A DNA stretch of 64,000 nucleotides from Pyxicephalus adspersus (GCF_032062135.1 NC_092859.1:124908991-124972990); one strand, 5' to 3'; positions 25,101-36,025 are shown, numbered from the stretch's first letter. Numbers and translations: made by a program. The notes: a model not told the origin generated them from the letters alone.

Positions 25101-25443
25101 CAGGCGCACGCTTCGGTCTTTTGCTGGCAGCGGATCGGGCCCTGTGTATTATCTGCTGTGGGGGTCCCGCCATTGCAGAGGATTCCTCCTGACCCTCCTG
25201 CCAGCCTCAGCCAGGAAACGCTTGGAGGGAAGACTCAGAGGGTCACCTGTGGGGACTAAGGCGCACCGTTCTTGTCACCTCTTAGCCTTTACTGTCCTCT
25301 CCCCTTCCTGTCTCCCACTTTTAAGCCTGCACTTTGACCCCTCTGGCCACACCATGTCATCTGATACCTACTGACCAATAAACCCCCCCACCCACCCTGA
25401 CATGTGGCCTTTCACTTATTCTTAATTATCCCCGGGCCTACTT

Positions 25444-26032
25444 TTATTATTGATAAATGTAAAGTTATTCACTTAGAGGGCTAACAACATGCAAGCTTCA
25501 TACAGTCTAAGGGCAGTCAAAAACTGAGAATTTCCAAGATTATTTTGGTTGATCAAAGAGTTATACAATGCCAATCTGCAATATCTAATGCAAGAAGTAC
25601 TTTCTTATATTAAAAGAGGTAAAGGCTGCAGAGATTGAGTAATAATCCTGCCCCAAAGTCTTGGTCAGACCTCATATAGAGAAAGGCAACTAAACTAGGG
25701 AAATAACATGTAGGAGCCCAGCTAATAGTTTAATTAAATTGAATGTATTCTACCTTGAGAAAACACATCTAATTGATATGATCACCTTGCATAAATATAT
25801 AATTGGTCCATATGGTGAACTTGTACAACTTGTAAGGGCTGTACAAATGTGGAATAGAGACATCAGTAGTTCTAGACAGCTATGTCTAGAAACCTTGCCT
25901 TTCTAAATAAACAGATCAAAACTAGCTATAAACACATAAGCAACAGTCCTGCAGTGCAAAACTATGTGGCTGACAGTTTCTGGCCACACAGCAGCCACAT
26001 GCAAAATAGAGTCCTGACCCCCTCCTATTCAC
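25444..26032 (+). mobile_element. CR1-type LINE, 3' end of ORF2 (5' piece of a split copy)
   Basis: Plus-strand translation around 25690-25800 gives RKATKL and then NVFYLEKTHLIDMI, the conserved C-terminal wording of CR1-clade ORF2 (RRATKL, LFSLEKRRLRGDMI). Stops are frequent. The copy is 5'-truncated, as usual for LINEs, and it continues after the MITE at 26037-26429. Confidence 0.7.
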
Positions 26033-26036
26033 TTAA

Positions 26037-26429
26037 AGTGGAACTAAACTAAAAATTAAATAAAAAAAATCATACTTTAATCCCGCATATCCGCTGAGGT
26101 TTCTCCAATCGGGTCCCGTGTCGTCCCAGTATGCTCCTTCATCTTGGCGGGGAGGAAGTTCTGGGTGCCACCATCTTCTTTGTACGTCACCCGATCACAC
26201 ACTGCGCAGGCTCGAGATCGGGTAAAGTAGATGCAGGAAAAAGAGTGCCAATTTTTTTCTCCCATTAAAGTCAGCCAGAGCCTCCTGGGATGTGTGATGT
26301 ATGTTTACCAGAAGGCTCTGTGCTCCCAATCAGTCTTGATCAATAGAGGGGAGGTGCTTTTTTACAGTTTACTGTAAAAGGATTGTCTACCCTTTTATGT
26401 AAAGTAAAAATTTTGAGTTTAGGTCCCCT
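26037..26429. mobile_element. TTAA-flanked MITE (Kolobok/T2-like or piggyBac-like) inserted in the LINE
   Basis: The element starts AGTGGAACTAAACT and its right end in reverse complement reads AGGGGACCTAAACT. Both sides are flanked by TTAA (26033-26036 and 26430-26433). TTAA duplication with AGGRR-type ends is the signature of the T2/Kolobok families described from frogs, though piggyBac elements also use TTAA. The minus-strand frame at 26077-26265 is fortuitous. Same family as 17796-18271. Confidence 0.82.
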
Positions 26430-26433
26430 TTAA

Positions 26434-26640
26434 ATGGGACAGGCTGGTACCACAATGTCGGAAATTGGCTTAATAAAACCAAAGGTTGATCATGGTGTGA
26501 CGAAGGGAATTTTTCTCTATTGGAGCAAATCGTGTGAAGCTTTATAAGCCTTTTTTCCTTGTGAATTAACTGTGGGTTTAGGTTTTCAATTTATCTGTCC
26601 CCTGAAGTCGATGGCCTTGTGCCTTTTTTTTAACTATGTA
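26434..26640 (+). mobile_element. CR1-type LINE 3' tail (continuation of 25444-26032)
   Basis: Directly after the right TTAA the sequence resumes with ATGGGACAGGCTGG and ends with wording like CGATGGCCTTGTGCC and TTAACTATGTAG, recognisable as the 3' UTR of frog CR1-like LINEs. Together with 25444-26032 it makes one LINE tail split by the MITE. Confidence 0.65.
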
Positions 26641-29023
26641 GACCACCAGCAGAAAGCAGAATAGATATGGCTGTTCCTAGTACTTTGTGTTCTGAGAGCC
26701 TCGTTCCTTTGCATCGCTTGCAAATTTCTAACATTCGTGGGTAAAATGTACATTTTGCTACCTATTTTTTTTTACAATAAAAAAGCCTATAAATAATCTT
26801 TGTAAAGTGTAGTGACCTTTATAACAAGATTAATGCTTTGGACAAGGAACAAATATTGCAGGTAATACAATATGTTCCACAGGTCAGTGAACAGAATAGA
26901 TAATAATGAACTATTAATTGTTTTCAGTACAATTTGTGAAGTATTTTATTTTCCTCATATGAAGAATAATTACAACACCTGTGCAGGTAACTGTAGTATG
27001 ATATAAGGCAAACACACTTGACTTCCTGCTATATATTATACAGCAGGTAAGGAAGCACTGAAAATATGGAACAGACTAAGTTTGAAATTGACAAATGTTC
27101 TCCTGGGCATTTAGATCAGTAGTACTTTGAATTGCATTCTCAAGCGTTTAATCATAAAATAATGCACCAATTTTATTGATGAGAGTCTCAAACTGCCGGA
27201 GCAGAAATTTTTATATGATGTGGAGAATAAATTAAGGGTTGAGGATCCCGGTACTGAGCTATCTAAAAAATCACTTTTATCCAGTTTAGGTTCAGATATT
27301 TTTTTCAATATGCCTTAGGAGAAAAAAAATCACCTGTCCGTGTTCAAGAAAAGAAATTATAGTTGTGTGTCCTTTCTACGAGTTTATGTTCTTTTTATGT
27401 TACTTTCTACGAGTTTATTTTCAGATATGTTTATGTTCACATCTTTCTTAAAGTGGACCTAACTGGACAGGAAATATAATCCCTGTGAATGCCTGTGAAC
27501 CTAAAGTGAATACAGTAGGGCTGAGTTGAAAATCATCACTTATTAAATTAGTTAATATTCACTTCATTTATCCAGCCACGTGAACAGCAAATGCTTTTTT
27601 AAATATTTCATTTGCACATATGACTGCTTATTCAAAATGAATAAAGTGAGTATCCACACAGATTCTCAGCACAGTAAATTACCCTGAATGTTCTCTACCT
27701 TTTGTAAACTGTTAATCATGCTATGAACAAAGGCAGAAATATTTGAAAGCCCAGTCTAGCTGACCACCATGGCTCCCTCCATACATACAATGAAGAATGG
27801 GAATGGTTTTTTTTCAGGATTACCAGGTGAAAAAAAGGAAACAAAATGGCAGACATGAAAACTAATGCAATGCTTTTAGATGTGCTTGTAGAAAATTCAA
27901 ACACATGTAGACTGAACATTTAGCACTAATACATACTTTATGATAGGATCTCTCTCTCTCGCTCTCTCTAGGACCTGATCTATTTCATAGTTTACAGAAT
28001 AGTGATTACTTAACATTGACTAGTTTTACCCATTACAGGCACTTTCAAATGCATGTCACAGAGGCCAGAGACCAAGTCTGGTTTGTAGGTCTCTTAAAAT
28101 GTAGGCCTACAGGATAAAAACGGTTATAAGTATACTAATATGTGTATAATCAGGGTGGAACTAAAGTTCTGCTTTAAATGTGTGACCAGGCAGGGCTTTA
28201 TTGCAGAAAGGGACAGGCGATGTCCATTCTGCAAAAAAACATAGTTTCCTGTCTGATCATTCTCATCTGTCAAAACTGCTGCACAGAAGAGCTGCACATG
28301 TGCCAGGATATCCGGAAAAAAGAAGGAAGGGAGAGGCGAGTGTAAAAACCGTTTAGTACCGTTTTAAAATATAGTGCTGCCCATCCTCTGTTTGCAGTTA
28401 CCCAATTCAACCATTACTGCATTTGACAAAGCCAAAAATAATTTAAAGGAAACCTGTCATAACAGAAGCATAAAGATTGCCATTGATTGGATTCTAAAAA
28501 ATGCTTTTTACATAGCTGCCATGATATTTTGGATTCAACGTTTTGTAATTCTTTAACCTAATAGAAGTATGTTCTCTTGGAGATGTGCTTGTGGCATGAT
28601 TGTTTGAGGCTTATGACCCAAAGTTCTAAAACAACTAGATTGTTCTAAACTGTATGCAATGGAAGGCACTCCCTGTGTTTCCCCAAAGTTTCCTTAATCG
28701 TTTTCTACACTCACTGCATATTAATGTTCCCTAGCACCATGCCTTGCACTGGGGAAATTAAAAAAAAAAATCTCATTTTGGGATCCACTTGCAGAGATTT
28801 ATCATTGCTTTTGGATCTAAGCCTCAGCTGTAGGCAATATCTTCAGTACTTACTGATGATGAAGACTTAAGCGATCACAGCTAGGACATAGTGACCACAT
28901 GTAGGCAAAAAAGCCTGCAGATAGAATAAAACATTGTGCCAAAAAACATTCCTATATTCCCTAAAAATATAAAAATAATATTCCCTAATATACAAAAAAA
29001 TATGGTTCGCAATTTAGTCAAAG
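26641..29023. other. Noncoding, no gene seen
   Basis: AT-rich sequence. A CT-microsatellite lies at about 27950-27970. Lone ends resembling the TTAA-MITE terminus (GTGGACCTAA near 27453 and GTGGAACTAAAG near 28154) suggest decayed repeat copies. No credible exon. Confidence 0.45.
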
Positions 29024-29031
29024 GTATTGAT

Positions 29032-29699
29032 TAGGGATGAGCAAGAATATTAGGTTCGATCTTGTGGCGACATGGGCCTTTCTTGCTTACCGAAAATGTA
29101 AGCGAGAATGGCCTTCTGATTCGCCTAAAGGGCGAGCTCTCACCGAACAGGAGGATTTCCAGGGCTGCATCATGCATCATCCTCTGCGATCCCCAGGCAC
29201 TATAGGTTAATTAACCTCTAGTGTCCCAGGGATCGCACACTCTTCTCAATGAATGCAACCACAGCTGCAATCATTGAAAAGATGCCCAGCACAGGAGAAC
29301 CTTAAATTACTTATTCTTATATTACAATGTCAGGAGGTTCTCCTTTGCCGGGCATCTTCTCAATGATTGCAACTGTGGCTGCATTCATTGAGAAAAGTGT
29401 GCAATCCCCAGGGCACTAGAGGTTAATTAACCTCTAGTGCCGGGGATCACACACTGTTCCTAATAAATGTGTCCACCGCAACATTCATTGAGAAGATCCC
29501 CGAGCACTAAAGGTTAATTAAACTCTAGTGTCGGGAATCGCAAACAGGAGAATTCCCAGGGAATCCTGTGAATCCTCCTGTTATATTTGACTCGATCTTC
29601 CGATAGTTTTGCTAAATCGGTTCGCCGAAATTTGACGGAACCATCGGATGTTCGAGGAAATGTGCACAAGACTGCCAGAGGCATTCTCGCTCATCCCTA
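29032..29699. mobile_element. hAT-superfamily MITE, copy 1 (intact)
   Basis: Ends are TAGGGATGAGCAAGAAT and, in reverse complement, TAGGGATGAGCGAGAAT. They are flanked by perfect 8-bp duplications GTATTGAT (29024-29031 and 29700-29707). An 8-bp target duplication with YAGGG-type ends indicates hAT. The 668-bp interior is noncoding and built of inverted modules: a palindrome CACTAGAGGTTAA|TTAACCTCTAGTG (29414-29439) recurs in variant form near 29198-29223 and 29505-29530. Arms of about 90 bp facing each other lie across 29215-29410. Confidence 0.92.
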
Positions 29700-29707
29700 G
29701 TATTGAT

Positions 29708-30907
29708 GCTGCAACATTTAGCCTGGGTATCTTGACATCAGAGACATTTGGTATTGATACGGGTAAAAACAGAGTTTGGGCCAAGCTCCATGCACAATTT
29801 TATTCTTACACTTCATTGTTCACAATCATCATATATGCTGCACATTGAGTTTTACATATAGTATATGTGGACTGCCAGTAAGAGGTTGCATCATGTGAAT
29901 AAATACACATATAGCTTGGCTCATTTACCTTTTGTGTTAAAAGTTATTTCATAAACAACTACATTATGTACTAAAAAGTGCATTGAAAAAAAAAAAAAAA
30001 CCAAGAGGTTCACATGTACTGGGTAGAAATACAGGTCCTTCATTTTCAGGACCTGTATGATTGCAGTGTAATTGAAGAGGTAGGTCCATCCTTTCCCCTG
30101 ACACAGACTCTGAGATGATTATTAAATGGATTCATGGTATGGATTGTCATAGGCATACTGCAGTATTACATTTACAATTTAACCAGAAGGCCTAGCTCAC
30201 ATGATCATAACTTGGTTCCCCTTCTCTAATTTGGGTGCCTGACCCCATGAGTCCTCTGCACATTCTTGACAATTGGAGATGATGTGTCCAGTGCCCACTA
30301 AATCAAATAAGTGAATATTATTCCTAAAATGGACCTAAATCAGTAATCACTGGGATGATGGGATGACTTCCGGGAGGGTCTATATATCCAAAATCACCAT
30401 AAAATCCTGTTGTGTTACAGTTCTAAAATGCATTTTATTTGCTTAAGGAGAATCTGGATTTTGGGTATGCATCAAGACTTGACCTGTTTTTACTTGAAGA
30501 AGCCTAAGCTAGATACGCATTCTCTAAAGATATGGCTGTATCCAGACATAGATGAGATAGATGGCTCAGTTGATAAAGGCAGATGCATGGAAGAGGACAT
30601 TTTGAAATTCAGTTTTAGGAGTTGCAGGGGTTTTATTTAATAAAATAAGAACAATTGTTTAAAGGAGTCTAACAAATAATTATTAATAAACCTTTAAACA
30701 ATTATTCTAAACATAATTTACTGCTAATTTTGCATTCATAAAACATCTGAAATAATTCTGATAAAGTCATCATATAAATGTTATATAGCTTTGTCATTGG
30801 GCATAAAATACAAAATATAAGTGAAATAATCACAACGTTATAAAGTACACTAAGTACTAATTAACTCATACTATACAGGTTACAATTCAGTTGCTTTATC
30901 TGTGACC
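29708..30907. other. Intergenic / 3' flank of the BMP7-like gene
   Basis: AT-rich sequence. The part nearest the BMP stop codon (30632-30907) is its likely 3' UTR on the minus strand. The rest shows no gene; the + frame at 30410-30640 has no recognisable domain. Confidence 0.5.
30632..30637 (-). promoter_or_regulatory. Candidate polyadenylation signal of the BMP7-like gene
   Basis: TTTATT on the + strand, i.e. AATAAA on the minus strand, about 270 nt after the stop codon. Other AT-rich hexamers occur nearby, so its use is inferred only. Confidence 0.35.
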
Positions 30908-32173
30908 TTAGTGGCAGCCACATGATCGCACCACCATGTTTCTATATTTTTTCAATATCACATTGGAATTATCATCAAAATACAAGACGGAGATTCCTTG
31001 GAGTTCTGTAGGAGCACAGCATGGCTTTGGAACGTTCTCAGGATTAATAAAATGAACCAAGGTTTGGACAATTGCATGATTAGTGGCATTCATGTAAGAG
31101 TTGAGAGGAAAAGCACATTCCCCTTCACAGTAATAAGCCGCATATCCTTCTGGGGCAATAATCCAATCTTGCCAGCCCAGGTCACGGAAACTCACATACA
31201 GTTCGTGCTTCTTGCAGGCCTGTTTCAAGTAACGACGCCCGCCATTACTGCCGCTGCCACCCATGAAGCTCTCTGTAATGTTTCCTAATGGAAGATTTTC
31301 CTTTAGTACCCTGGTGCTTTTGAGTTTATTGTTTATAGAACGAATACTACGCATGTGAATTACTTCTGTTTTAAAGAATGCAACCATAAATGGCTGTTTC
31401 TCTTGTGGTCCATCCCTCCCAATTAGACCCACTGACTGGGGTTTAACACTTCTCTTGTGCGTAGTTTCTATTCTCATTTGTAGTCCAAAGTTGTTCTGAG
31501 GATTATCCAGCCAATTGTTGAAAGATGAAGTAATGTCAAATGTTAACCATCCCCTTTCTGAACCACAGACAATCTGGCTATCCAACTTTAACAACTGGCT
31601 AGGATGTTCTTGAAGCACTTGGTAGATGCTGATCAGGTAGGTTTCATTATGGTTAGATGGATCTTTATATAGGCGCAACTCAGCTGCTGTCACATATTCA
31701 TCAGCTGGAACATCAGCAAGATCAAACCTAAACTCTTTGCTGTAGCACTGGTGACAGAATTTGGTTTCATTTTCCACTAGGTTAACAAAACTCATGACAA
31801 AATCAGCATCAGCAAGATAATGGTTATCATCAAGATGGACATGAGACGGATGATCCTTGGTAAATAGATGTAGGTATTGGAAGTGTTCCTCTTTCTCTTC
31901 ACCGACACTTATTGACTTGTATAGATTCATCATAAATATTGGTGCAGATGTCAGCTTCTCATGTAACAGAGGCTTTGGTCTATGGGGCAATCCCAAAACG
32001 GATAAAATCTCCTTTTGTAGCTCTCTACGTTCGTGGCCTTTCAGGTGCTCTTGGACAAAACTGGAATGCACATCATGTTCAATGCCTACATCTGCTGTCA
32101 TGAGCTTCACAGAAATGTAGAAATATATAAATGTGTAGAGTCTTCTGCCTGCAGTAGCAGTATTCATTTTCAT
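30908..32173 (-). CDS. bmp7.2: BMP7-like TGF-beta family ligand, single-exon coding region
   Basis: Complete 421-codon frame. Residues about 10-27 ([14 protein letters not shown]) look like a signal peptide. The prodomain shows [20 protein letters not shown] and MSFVNLVE, and ends at a furin-type RSIR-S site (around residue 280). The mature part has [20 protein letters not shown], then [37 protein letters not shown] and CGCH. All seven knot cysteines and an N-glycosylation site (NAT) are present. [13 protein letters not shown] and VHFINPE are BMP7 wording, unlike BMP5/6 (CSFPLNAHMN) or BMP8. BMP5-8 ligands bind BMP type I/II receptors and signal through Smad1/5/8. Canonical bmp7 has several coding introns; this copy has none, suggesting a retrocopy that stayed functional. 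Frogs carry a second bmp7 gene (bmp7.2), the likely identity. The second ATG (codon 3) has the better Kozak context. Confidence 0.9.
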   Translation of the reverse strand: MKMNTATAGRRLYTFIYFYISVKLMTADVGIEHDVHSSFVQEHLKGHERRELQKEILSVLGLPHRPKPLLHEKLTSAPIFMMNLYKSISVGEEKEEHFQYLHLFTKDHPSHVHLDDNHYLADADFVMSFVNLVENETKFCHQCYSKEFRFDLADVPADEYVTAAELRLYKDPSNHNETYLISIYQVLQEHPSQLLKLDSQIVCGSERGWLTFDITSSFNNWLDNPQNNFGLQMRIETTHKRSVKPQSVGLIGRDGPQEKQPFMVAFFKTEVIHMRSIRSINNKLKSTRVLKENLPLGNITESFMGGSGSNGGRRYLKQACKKHELYVSFRDLGWQDWIIAPEGYAAYYCEGECAFPLNSYMNATNHAIVQTLVHFINPENVPKPCCAPTELQGISVLYFDDNSNVILKKYRNMVVRSCGCH

Positions 32174-32182
32174 AGGTCCTTA
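32174..32182 (-). other. Putative 5' UTR start of the coding exon behind a 3' splice site
   Basis: On the minus strand a pyrimidine-rich tract (TTTTTTTGTTTGCATATTC) is followed by CTACATTGCAG with AG at 32184-32183, nine bases before the first ATG. This is a good acceptor, and it would allow an upstream noncoding exon to be spliced on. No transcript evidence is available here. Confidence 0.45.
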
Positions 32183-32640
32183 CTGCAATGTAGAGAATAT
32201 GCAAACAAAAAAATCATTATCAAAAAAGACAAAAATTCATTTATAATAAAAAGTATTTCCAGAGAGGATTTTACAGTTTTGTCAGCAGACTGAGGATCTG
32301 CATTATTGGGCCAGCTTGAAGCAGGTCAAATGGTTGTTAAAAAAAGAGGCCAATTACAGGCAGGCCAAATACATCTTTCAATTATATCTGAATCTCAGAA
32401 GCAAGTCTTAGGCACACCTAACGCTCGTTGACATCAAGCTTCTATACTTTTTGAGCCATTGACCACAGAACAAGCATTCAGCAAGTCTGATGACTCCTGA
32501 TCTACACTTTTGTTCTGAATCACTGATTTAGGAGGTATTAAAGTTTTACAGGTTTGTGTGAAGGAAATCTATCAGAAATACATTAATACTACCATTACTA
32601 AGCCCTTACTGAAAATCTTGACCCTCTAGTCTTCACACAA

Positions 32641-32822
32641 TGGGCCTGACTTAGTCTATCTTGTCCAGTCTTGGAGAGCTTTAATATCATGGGTGAACCT
32701 GGGTAATCCAGCCTAAAAGCAGCAAATAATTTGAAATCTATTCCAGGTTTGCTGGATCACCTAGTTTCCTCCATGATAGTCTATCATCTCCAGTCTTGGT
32801 GAGCTTTAAAAAAACAGGCTCA
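32641..32822. mobile_element. About 200-bp MITE (AAAGCTCTCCAAG family), copy 1
   Basis: The right end reads CCAGTCTTGGTGAGCTTTAA after GATGGTCTATCAT-like sequence. The left part carries CCAGTCTTGGAGAGCTTTAA and GGGTGAACC. Interior landmark TTTGCTGGATCACCTAG. Shares these words with the copies at 35697 and 37989. The left end is rearranged. Confidence 0.6.
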
Positions 32823-33569
32823 TTTTTGTGACAGACCCAAACAAGTATGCACAGTAAGACTTTGATGGGGGATTATAACTTGAAGGAACAAGGCCATAGA
32901 TGCCACCCTCCTCTGTCCTAAAATAAGGGTAATATTTATGGAAGGTTGGGTTTTACTATGTTTTCACCCATTTGAATGGTTTATGGCTAGAGTGGGAGTT
33001 TGAGATCTCCCTGATAGAATAAAGCATTAGACCTGTTTTTTCCCACAGTAGTAACATTTGAAGAGAATTAAAGATATGTTACAAAAGAGGAAAATCATAC
33101 AGAGTAACAAAAAAAAATAATAATCTGAGCACACAAAACAGTTATTATTAGTATTCCATCTGACATGCAGAGTTGTACAGCCACTACATGCTGTTTAGCC
33201 TTTTAGGATCTTTTAGAAAATATGTATCTTTGTATTTTATTGTCTGGCTTGAAACATCCTTTTACACTATATAAATCTATGTATCAGATTTTACTTTAAA
33301 GTAATACATATCATGGTCTGGTTTGTAGTATATGTGCAGAACATGAGTGCGGTCAGATTCAACAACCCACTTTGGAATGCTCCGATCATGCTTGTGCAAC
33401 TAAATTTATATAGCATTATTTGGAATAGGAAAATCTACCTGGGTTTATTTTTTGAAAGGTTTTGGTGAACCCTATATAAAAGTCCAGGAAGGTAAACTCA
33501 GCAGCAAATCCCCATAATGTCTATGGGTGGGGAGAGCAAATCATTTTAACAAATATTATCAAATGTTGG

Positions 33570-33746
33570 NNNNNNNNNNNNNNNNNNNNNNNNNNNNNNN
33601 NNNNNNNNNNNNNNNNNNNNNNNNNNNNNNNNNNNNNNNNNNNNNNNNNNNNNNNNNNNNNNNNNNNNNNNNNNNNNNNNNNNNNNNNNNNNNNNNNNNN
33701 NNNNNNNNNNNNNNNNNNNNNNNNNNNNNNNNNNNNNNNNNNNNNN
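33570..33746. other. Assembly gap (177 N)
   Basis: A run of undetermined bases. Open frames spanning it are meaningless. Confidence 1.
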
Positions 33747-35580
33747 TGATTTTCCGAAATTGTGTTGGGAGTTGTGTGGTCCATTTAGATGCAAACAGCC
33801 CTAAGAGTTTTCAGGGTTTTTCCATTCACTGAACAAGTTTTCATCTTAGTAATGTCTGGTCTTATGTTTGACACATTGCTTGCAATTCTCTATCCTAAAT
33901 TTAGCTATACTGCTAGAAAAAAAGCACATTGTTCACATAGTCTGTAAAACAAACTTTAGCGAGATTCCCAAGAACATATTTTGGGCTTCAATGCTTTTTG
34001 TGCCTGCGTATTTTCACTTCCGCATCTGTTGCCTTGAACTGCACATTTGATGTCACAACCACAATACTGCTTTTATGACTAAACTGAAAACATCAACATC
34101 TGTTCACACATTACTAGGAAGAGCCATCATCCAAGGGCTAATCACAAGGCCTGGAATCCTACTGCATTCAGAAGCAAAGTATTTACACATTGCATCTCAT
34201 TAAATGAAATTCCCATGGAGTTAGGAGATGCAATGTATCTCTTTGTGCTTTTCTTATCCCTCAGCCTCTCCATTTCCATGATCCTGTAATCCATCCAGTA
34301 AAGGAGTAAGATCACGTGGGGTTTTATTTGAATGGGCCAGTGACCTTGACTACACAGCTCAGTTTATTTCTAAATCTTCAATTGTACCAAGTCAAAATCA
34401 AGCTTCTGTGTAATAGAATTGCTTTACAATGTTTCAATAGCTATTGATAGCCAACCGAAAACATAATGCTACAAAGAACAACTCAATCACTATTAGGTAG
34501 TTTGCTTCCTATCAACACATGTTAAATACATCCATTTTTTGTAAATATCTTTAGTTACTCTAGTAAGGTTTATTAATTACCTCTCTCCTAATTGTGTCTG
34601 TATATTTGAATAACTGCTAAATACAAATAAATCAGTTATTGCCACCTTTCTGTGATATCTCAAATTCAGACCAGGCTGGTACTCTGTCTAATATTACAAA
34701 TGAATGGGTATAAGCATCATTACAAATATAAAAACCCTCCCTTTTGTGGGGACAAAGACAGTCCATAAACCTTGACAAAAGATCTAGCTCTTCCCTACCA
34801 TACCACTAAAACTAACAACAATAAAAGTAAAGTTTTTTTATATATATTTAAAAGGCAGATTAGAATGAAGAATAAATGACTATAGCAGAAATATATTCCT
34901 TCAAACAGAATCACATTTTCTCACATGATACATTTGTTTGCAGGAATTTCAGGAAAGGAGGCACAGAAAAGCATTTACCATATTGCTTATGAATGTGCGT
35001 GTCCTGGTGCATTTAGGAAAGCATTAACCACAATGTCACTGTCTGTGTTTGCAGCATTCTAATGAAAGTAGGCACTTTGCTTTAGTTCATATTTTTTCTA
35101 CTCATGTAATCAAATACTTTTTTTTATCCACAGCTCTAGGTTGTATTATTTAGTCCTGGATCATACATAAGCATGGCCAGATTTCCTACCAAGAATGATA
35201 GGAAAGAGATGTGCCCAATCTTGTGGTTTGAGGATCTGCCACAGCTCTCATCCTCAACTTGAGGAGGTTTGATCCCATTCCTGCACACATATCAGGACGG
35301 GATTGTTACTTTTGTCTGTATCAACCAAACACACATCTGTTTTTATGATGGATACTAAATAGCCAAGCCCAGTTTGAGGGTCTCACCCTGCCTGATAGAT
35401 GTGTCATTTATTTTAGAAATCATAGAAAATATACCAGGGGAAGAGTTAGCCCAACAAACTACATCTACTACTAAAATTAATTTATATGGTCCAACCCTTA
35501 AAAAGTTTTTTAGTAAGCTCCTTTGGACCTTATCTATTACCATTTTCATCAAATCCTTCTTTGGATCCCACCTTTCACCC

Positions 35581-35605
35581 TCTACAAAAAAAAAAAAAAA
35601 AAAAA
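35581..35605. repeat. Poly(A) run with short flanking repeats
   Basis: An A homopolymer of about 20 bases near 35586-35605, with no LINE or SINE body recognised before it. The open frames on both strands across it are not supported. Confidence 0.6.
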
Positions 35606-35696
35606 GAGAATCACTGTGTCCCAATGCGGTTCATGTGTAGAACTGAATTTTGAGAAATATAGTGGGACTGGTTTAATTTATAAATAAACCCAAAAC

Positions 35697-35900
35697 CTAT
35701 TAAAGCTCTCCAAGACTGGAGAAGATAGACTATTATGGGTGAACCAGCAAACTTAGAATAAATCTGATTCAGGATTGAAAAGGTTTGCCAAATAATAGCA
35801 AGTTTTTTTTTTTAAGAAGTGCATTCCAGTTTTGCTGGATCACATTGGTTCTCCCATGATGGTCTATCATTCCCAGTCTTTGAGAGCTATAATAAATCAG
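35697..35900. mobile_element. About 200-bp MITE (AAAGCTCTCCAAG family), copy 2
   Basis: Starts ATTAAAGCTCTCCAAGACTG and ends in a near-inverse (CAGTCTTTGAGAGCTATAAT). The interior has GGTGAACCAGCAAACTT on the left and TTGCTGGATCACATTGG on the right, which also pair as inverted repeats. No coding sequence. Superfamily not assigned. Confidence 0.72.
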
Positions 35901-36025
35901 GCCCAGTGCGTTTTAAACTAGTTTTTTTTTTGCAGGTGGTGGGTGTTGCTGCCTAAAAATCTCCCCTTTTAGTTCTTCTTTTTTTTTTTATAGGTACTGA
36001 TGGGAGTAACATTTTCGCTTATTTT

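Larger units (their letters stand above)
20541..25440 (-). mobile_element. Decayed Ngaro-type tyrosine-recombinase retrotransposon
   Basis: Read on the minus strand, this block has the order gag-like region (about 25.1-24.0 kb), reverse transcriptase (23829-23201), RNase H-like remnant (about 23200-22830), tyrosine recombinase (about 22020-21476) and SGNH hydrolase (about 21320-20544). That order is known for Ngaro/DIRS-group elements of fish and amphibians. The frames carry several stops and frameshifts and the RNase H region is broken by a hairpin-rich insertion, so the copy is dead. It is more GC-rich than its surroundings. Edges are approximate, set by the composition change and the LINE start near 25444. 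I did not find the split direct repeats expected at Ngaro ends. Confidence 0.8.

Noticed and set aside
24355..25374. Two long + strand open frames (132 and 168 codons) in GC-rich DNA
   Set aside because: They lie antisense to the ORF1 region of the Ngaro element and their peptides are proline/serine-rich by composition, with no known domain.
31288..32293. Plus-strand open frames antisense to the BMP coding region
   Set aside because: Shadows of the minus-strand coding sequence; they lack any domain of their own.
33521..33832. Open frames across 33521-33832
   Set aside because: They exist only because undetermined bases in the assembly gap contain no stop codons.
35355..35640. Paired open frames on both strands around the poly(A) run
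   Set aside because: The frames are kept open by the A/T homopolymer and no conserved residues are evident.
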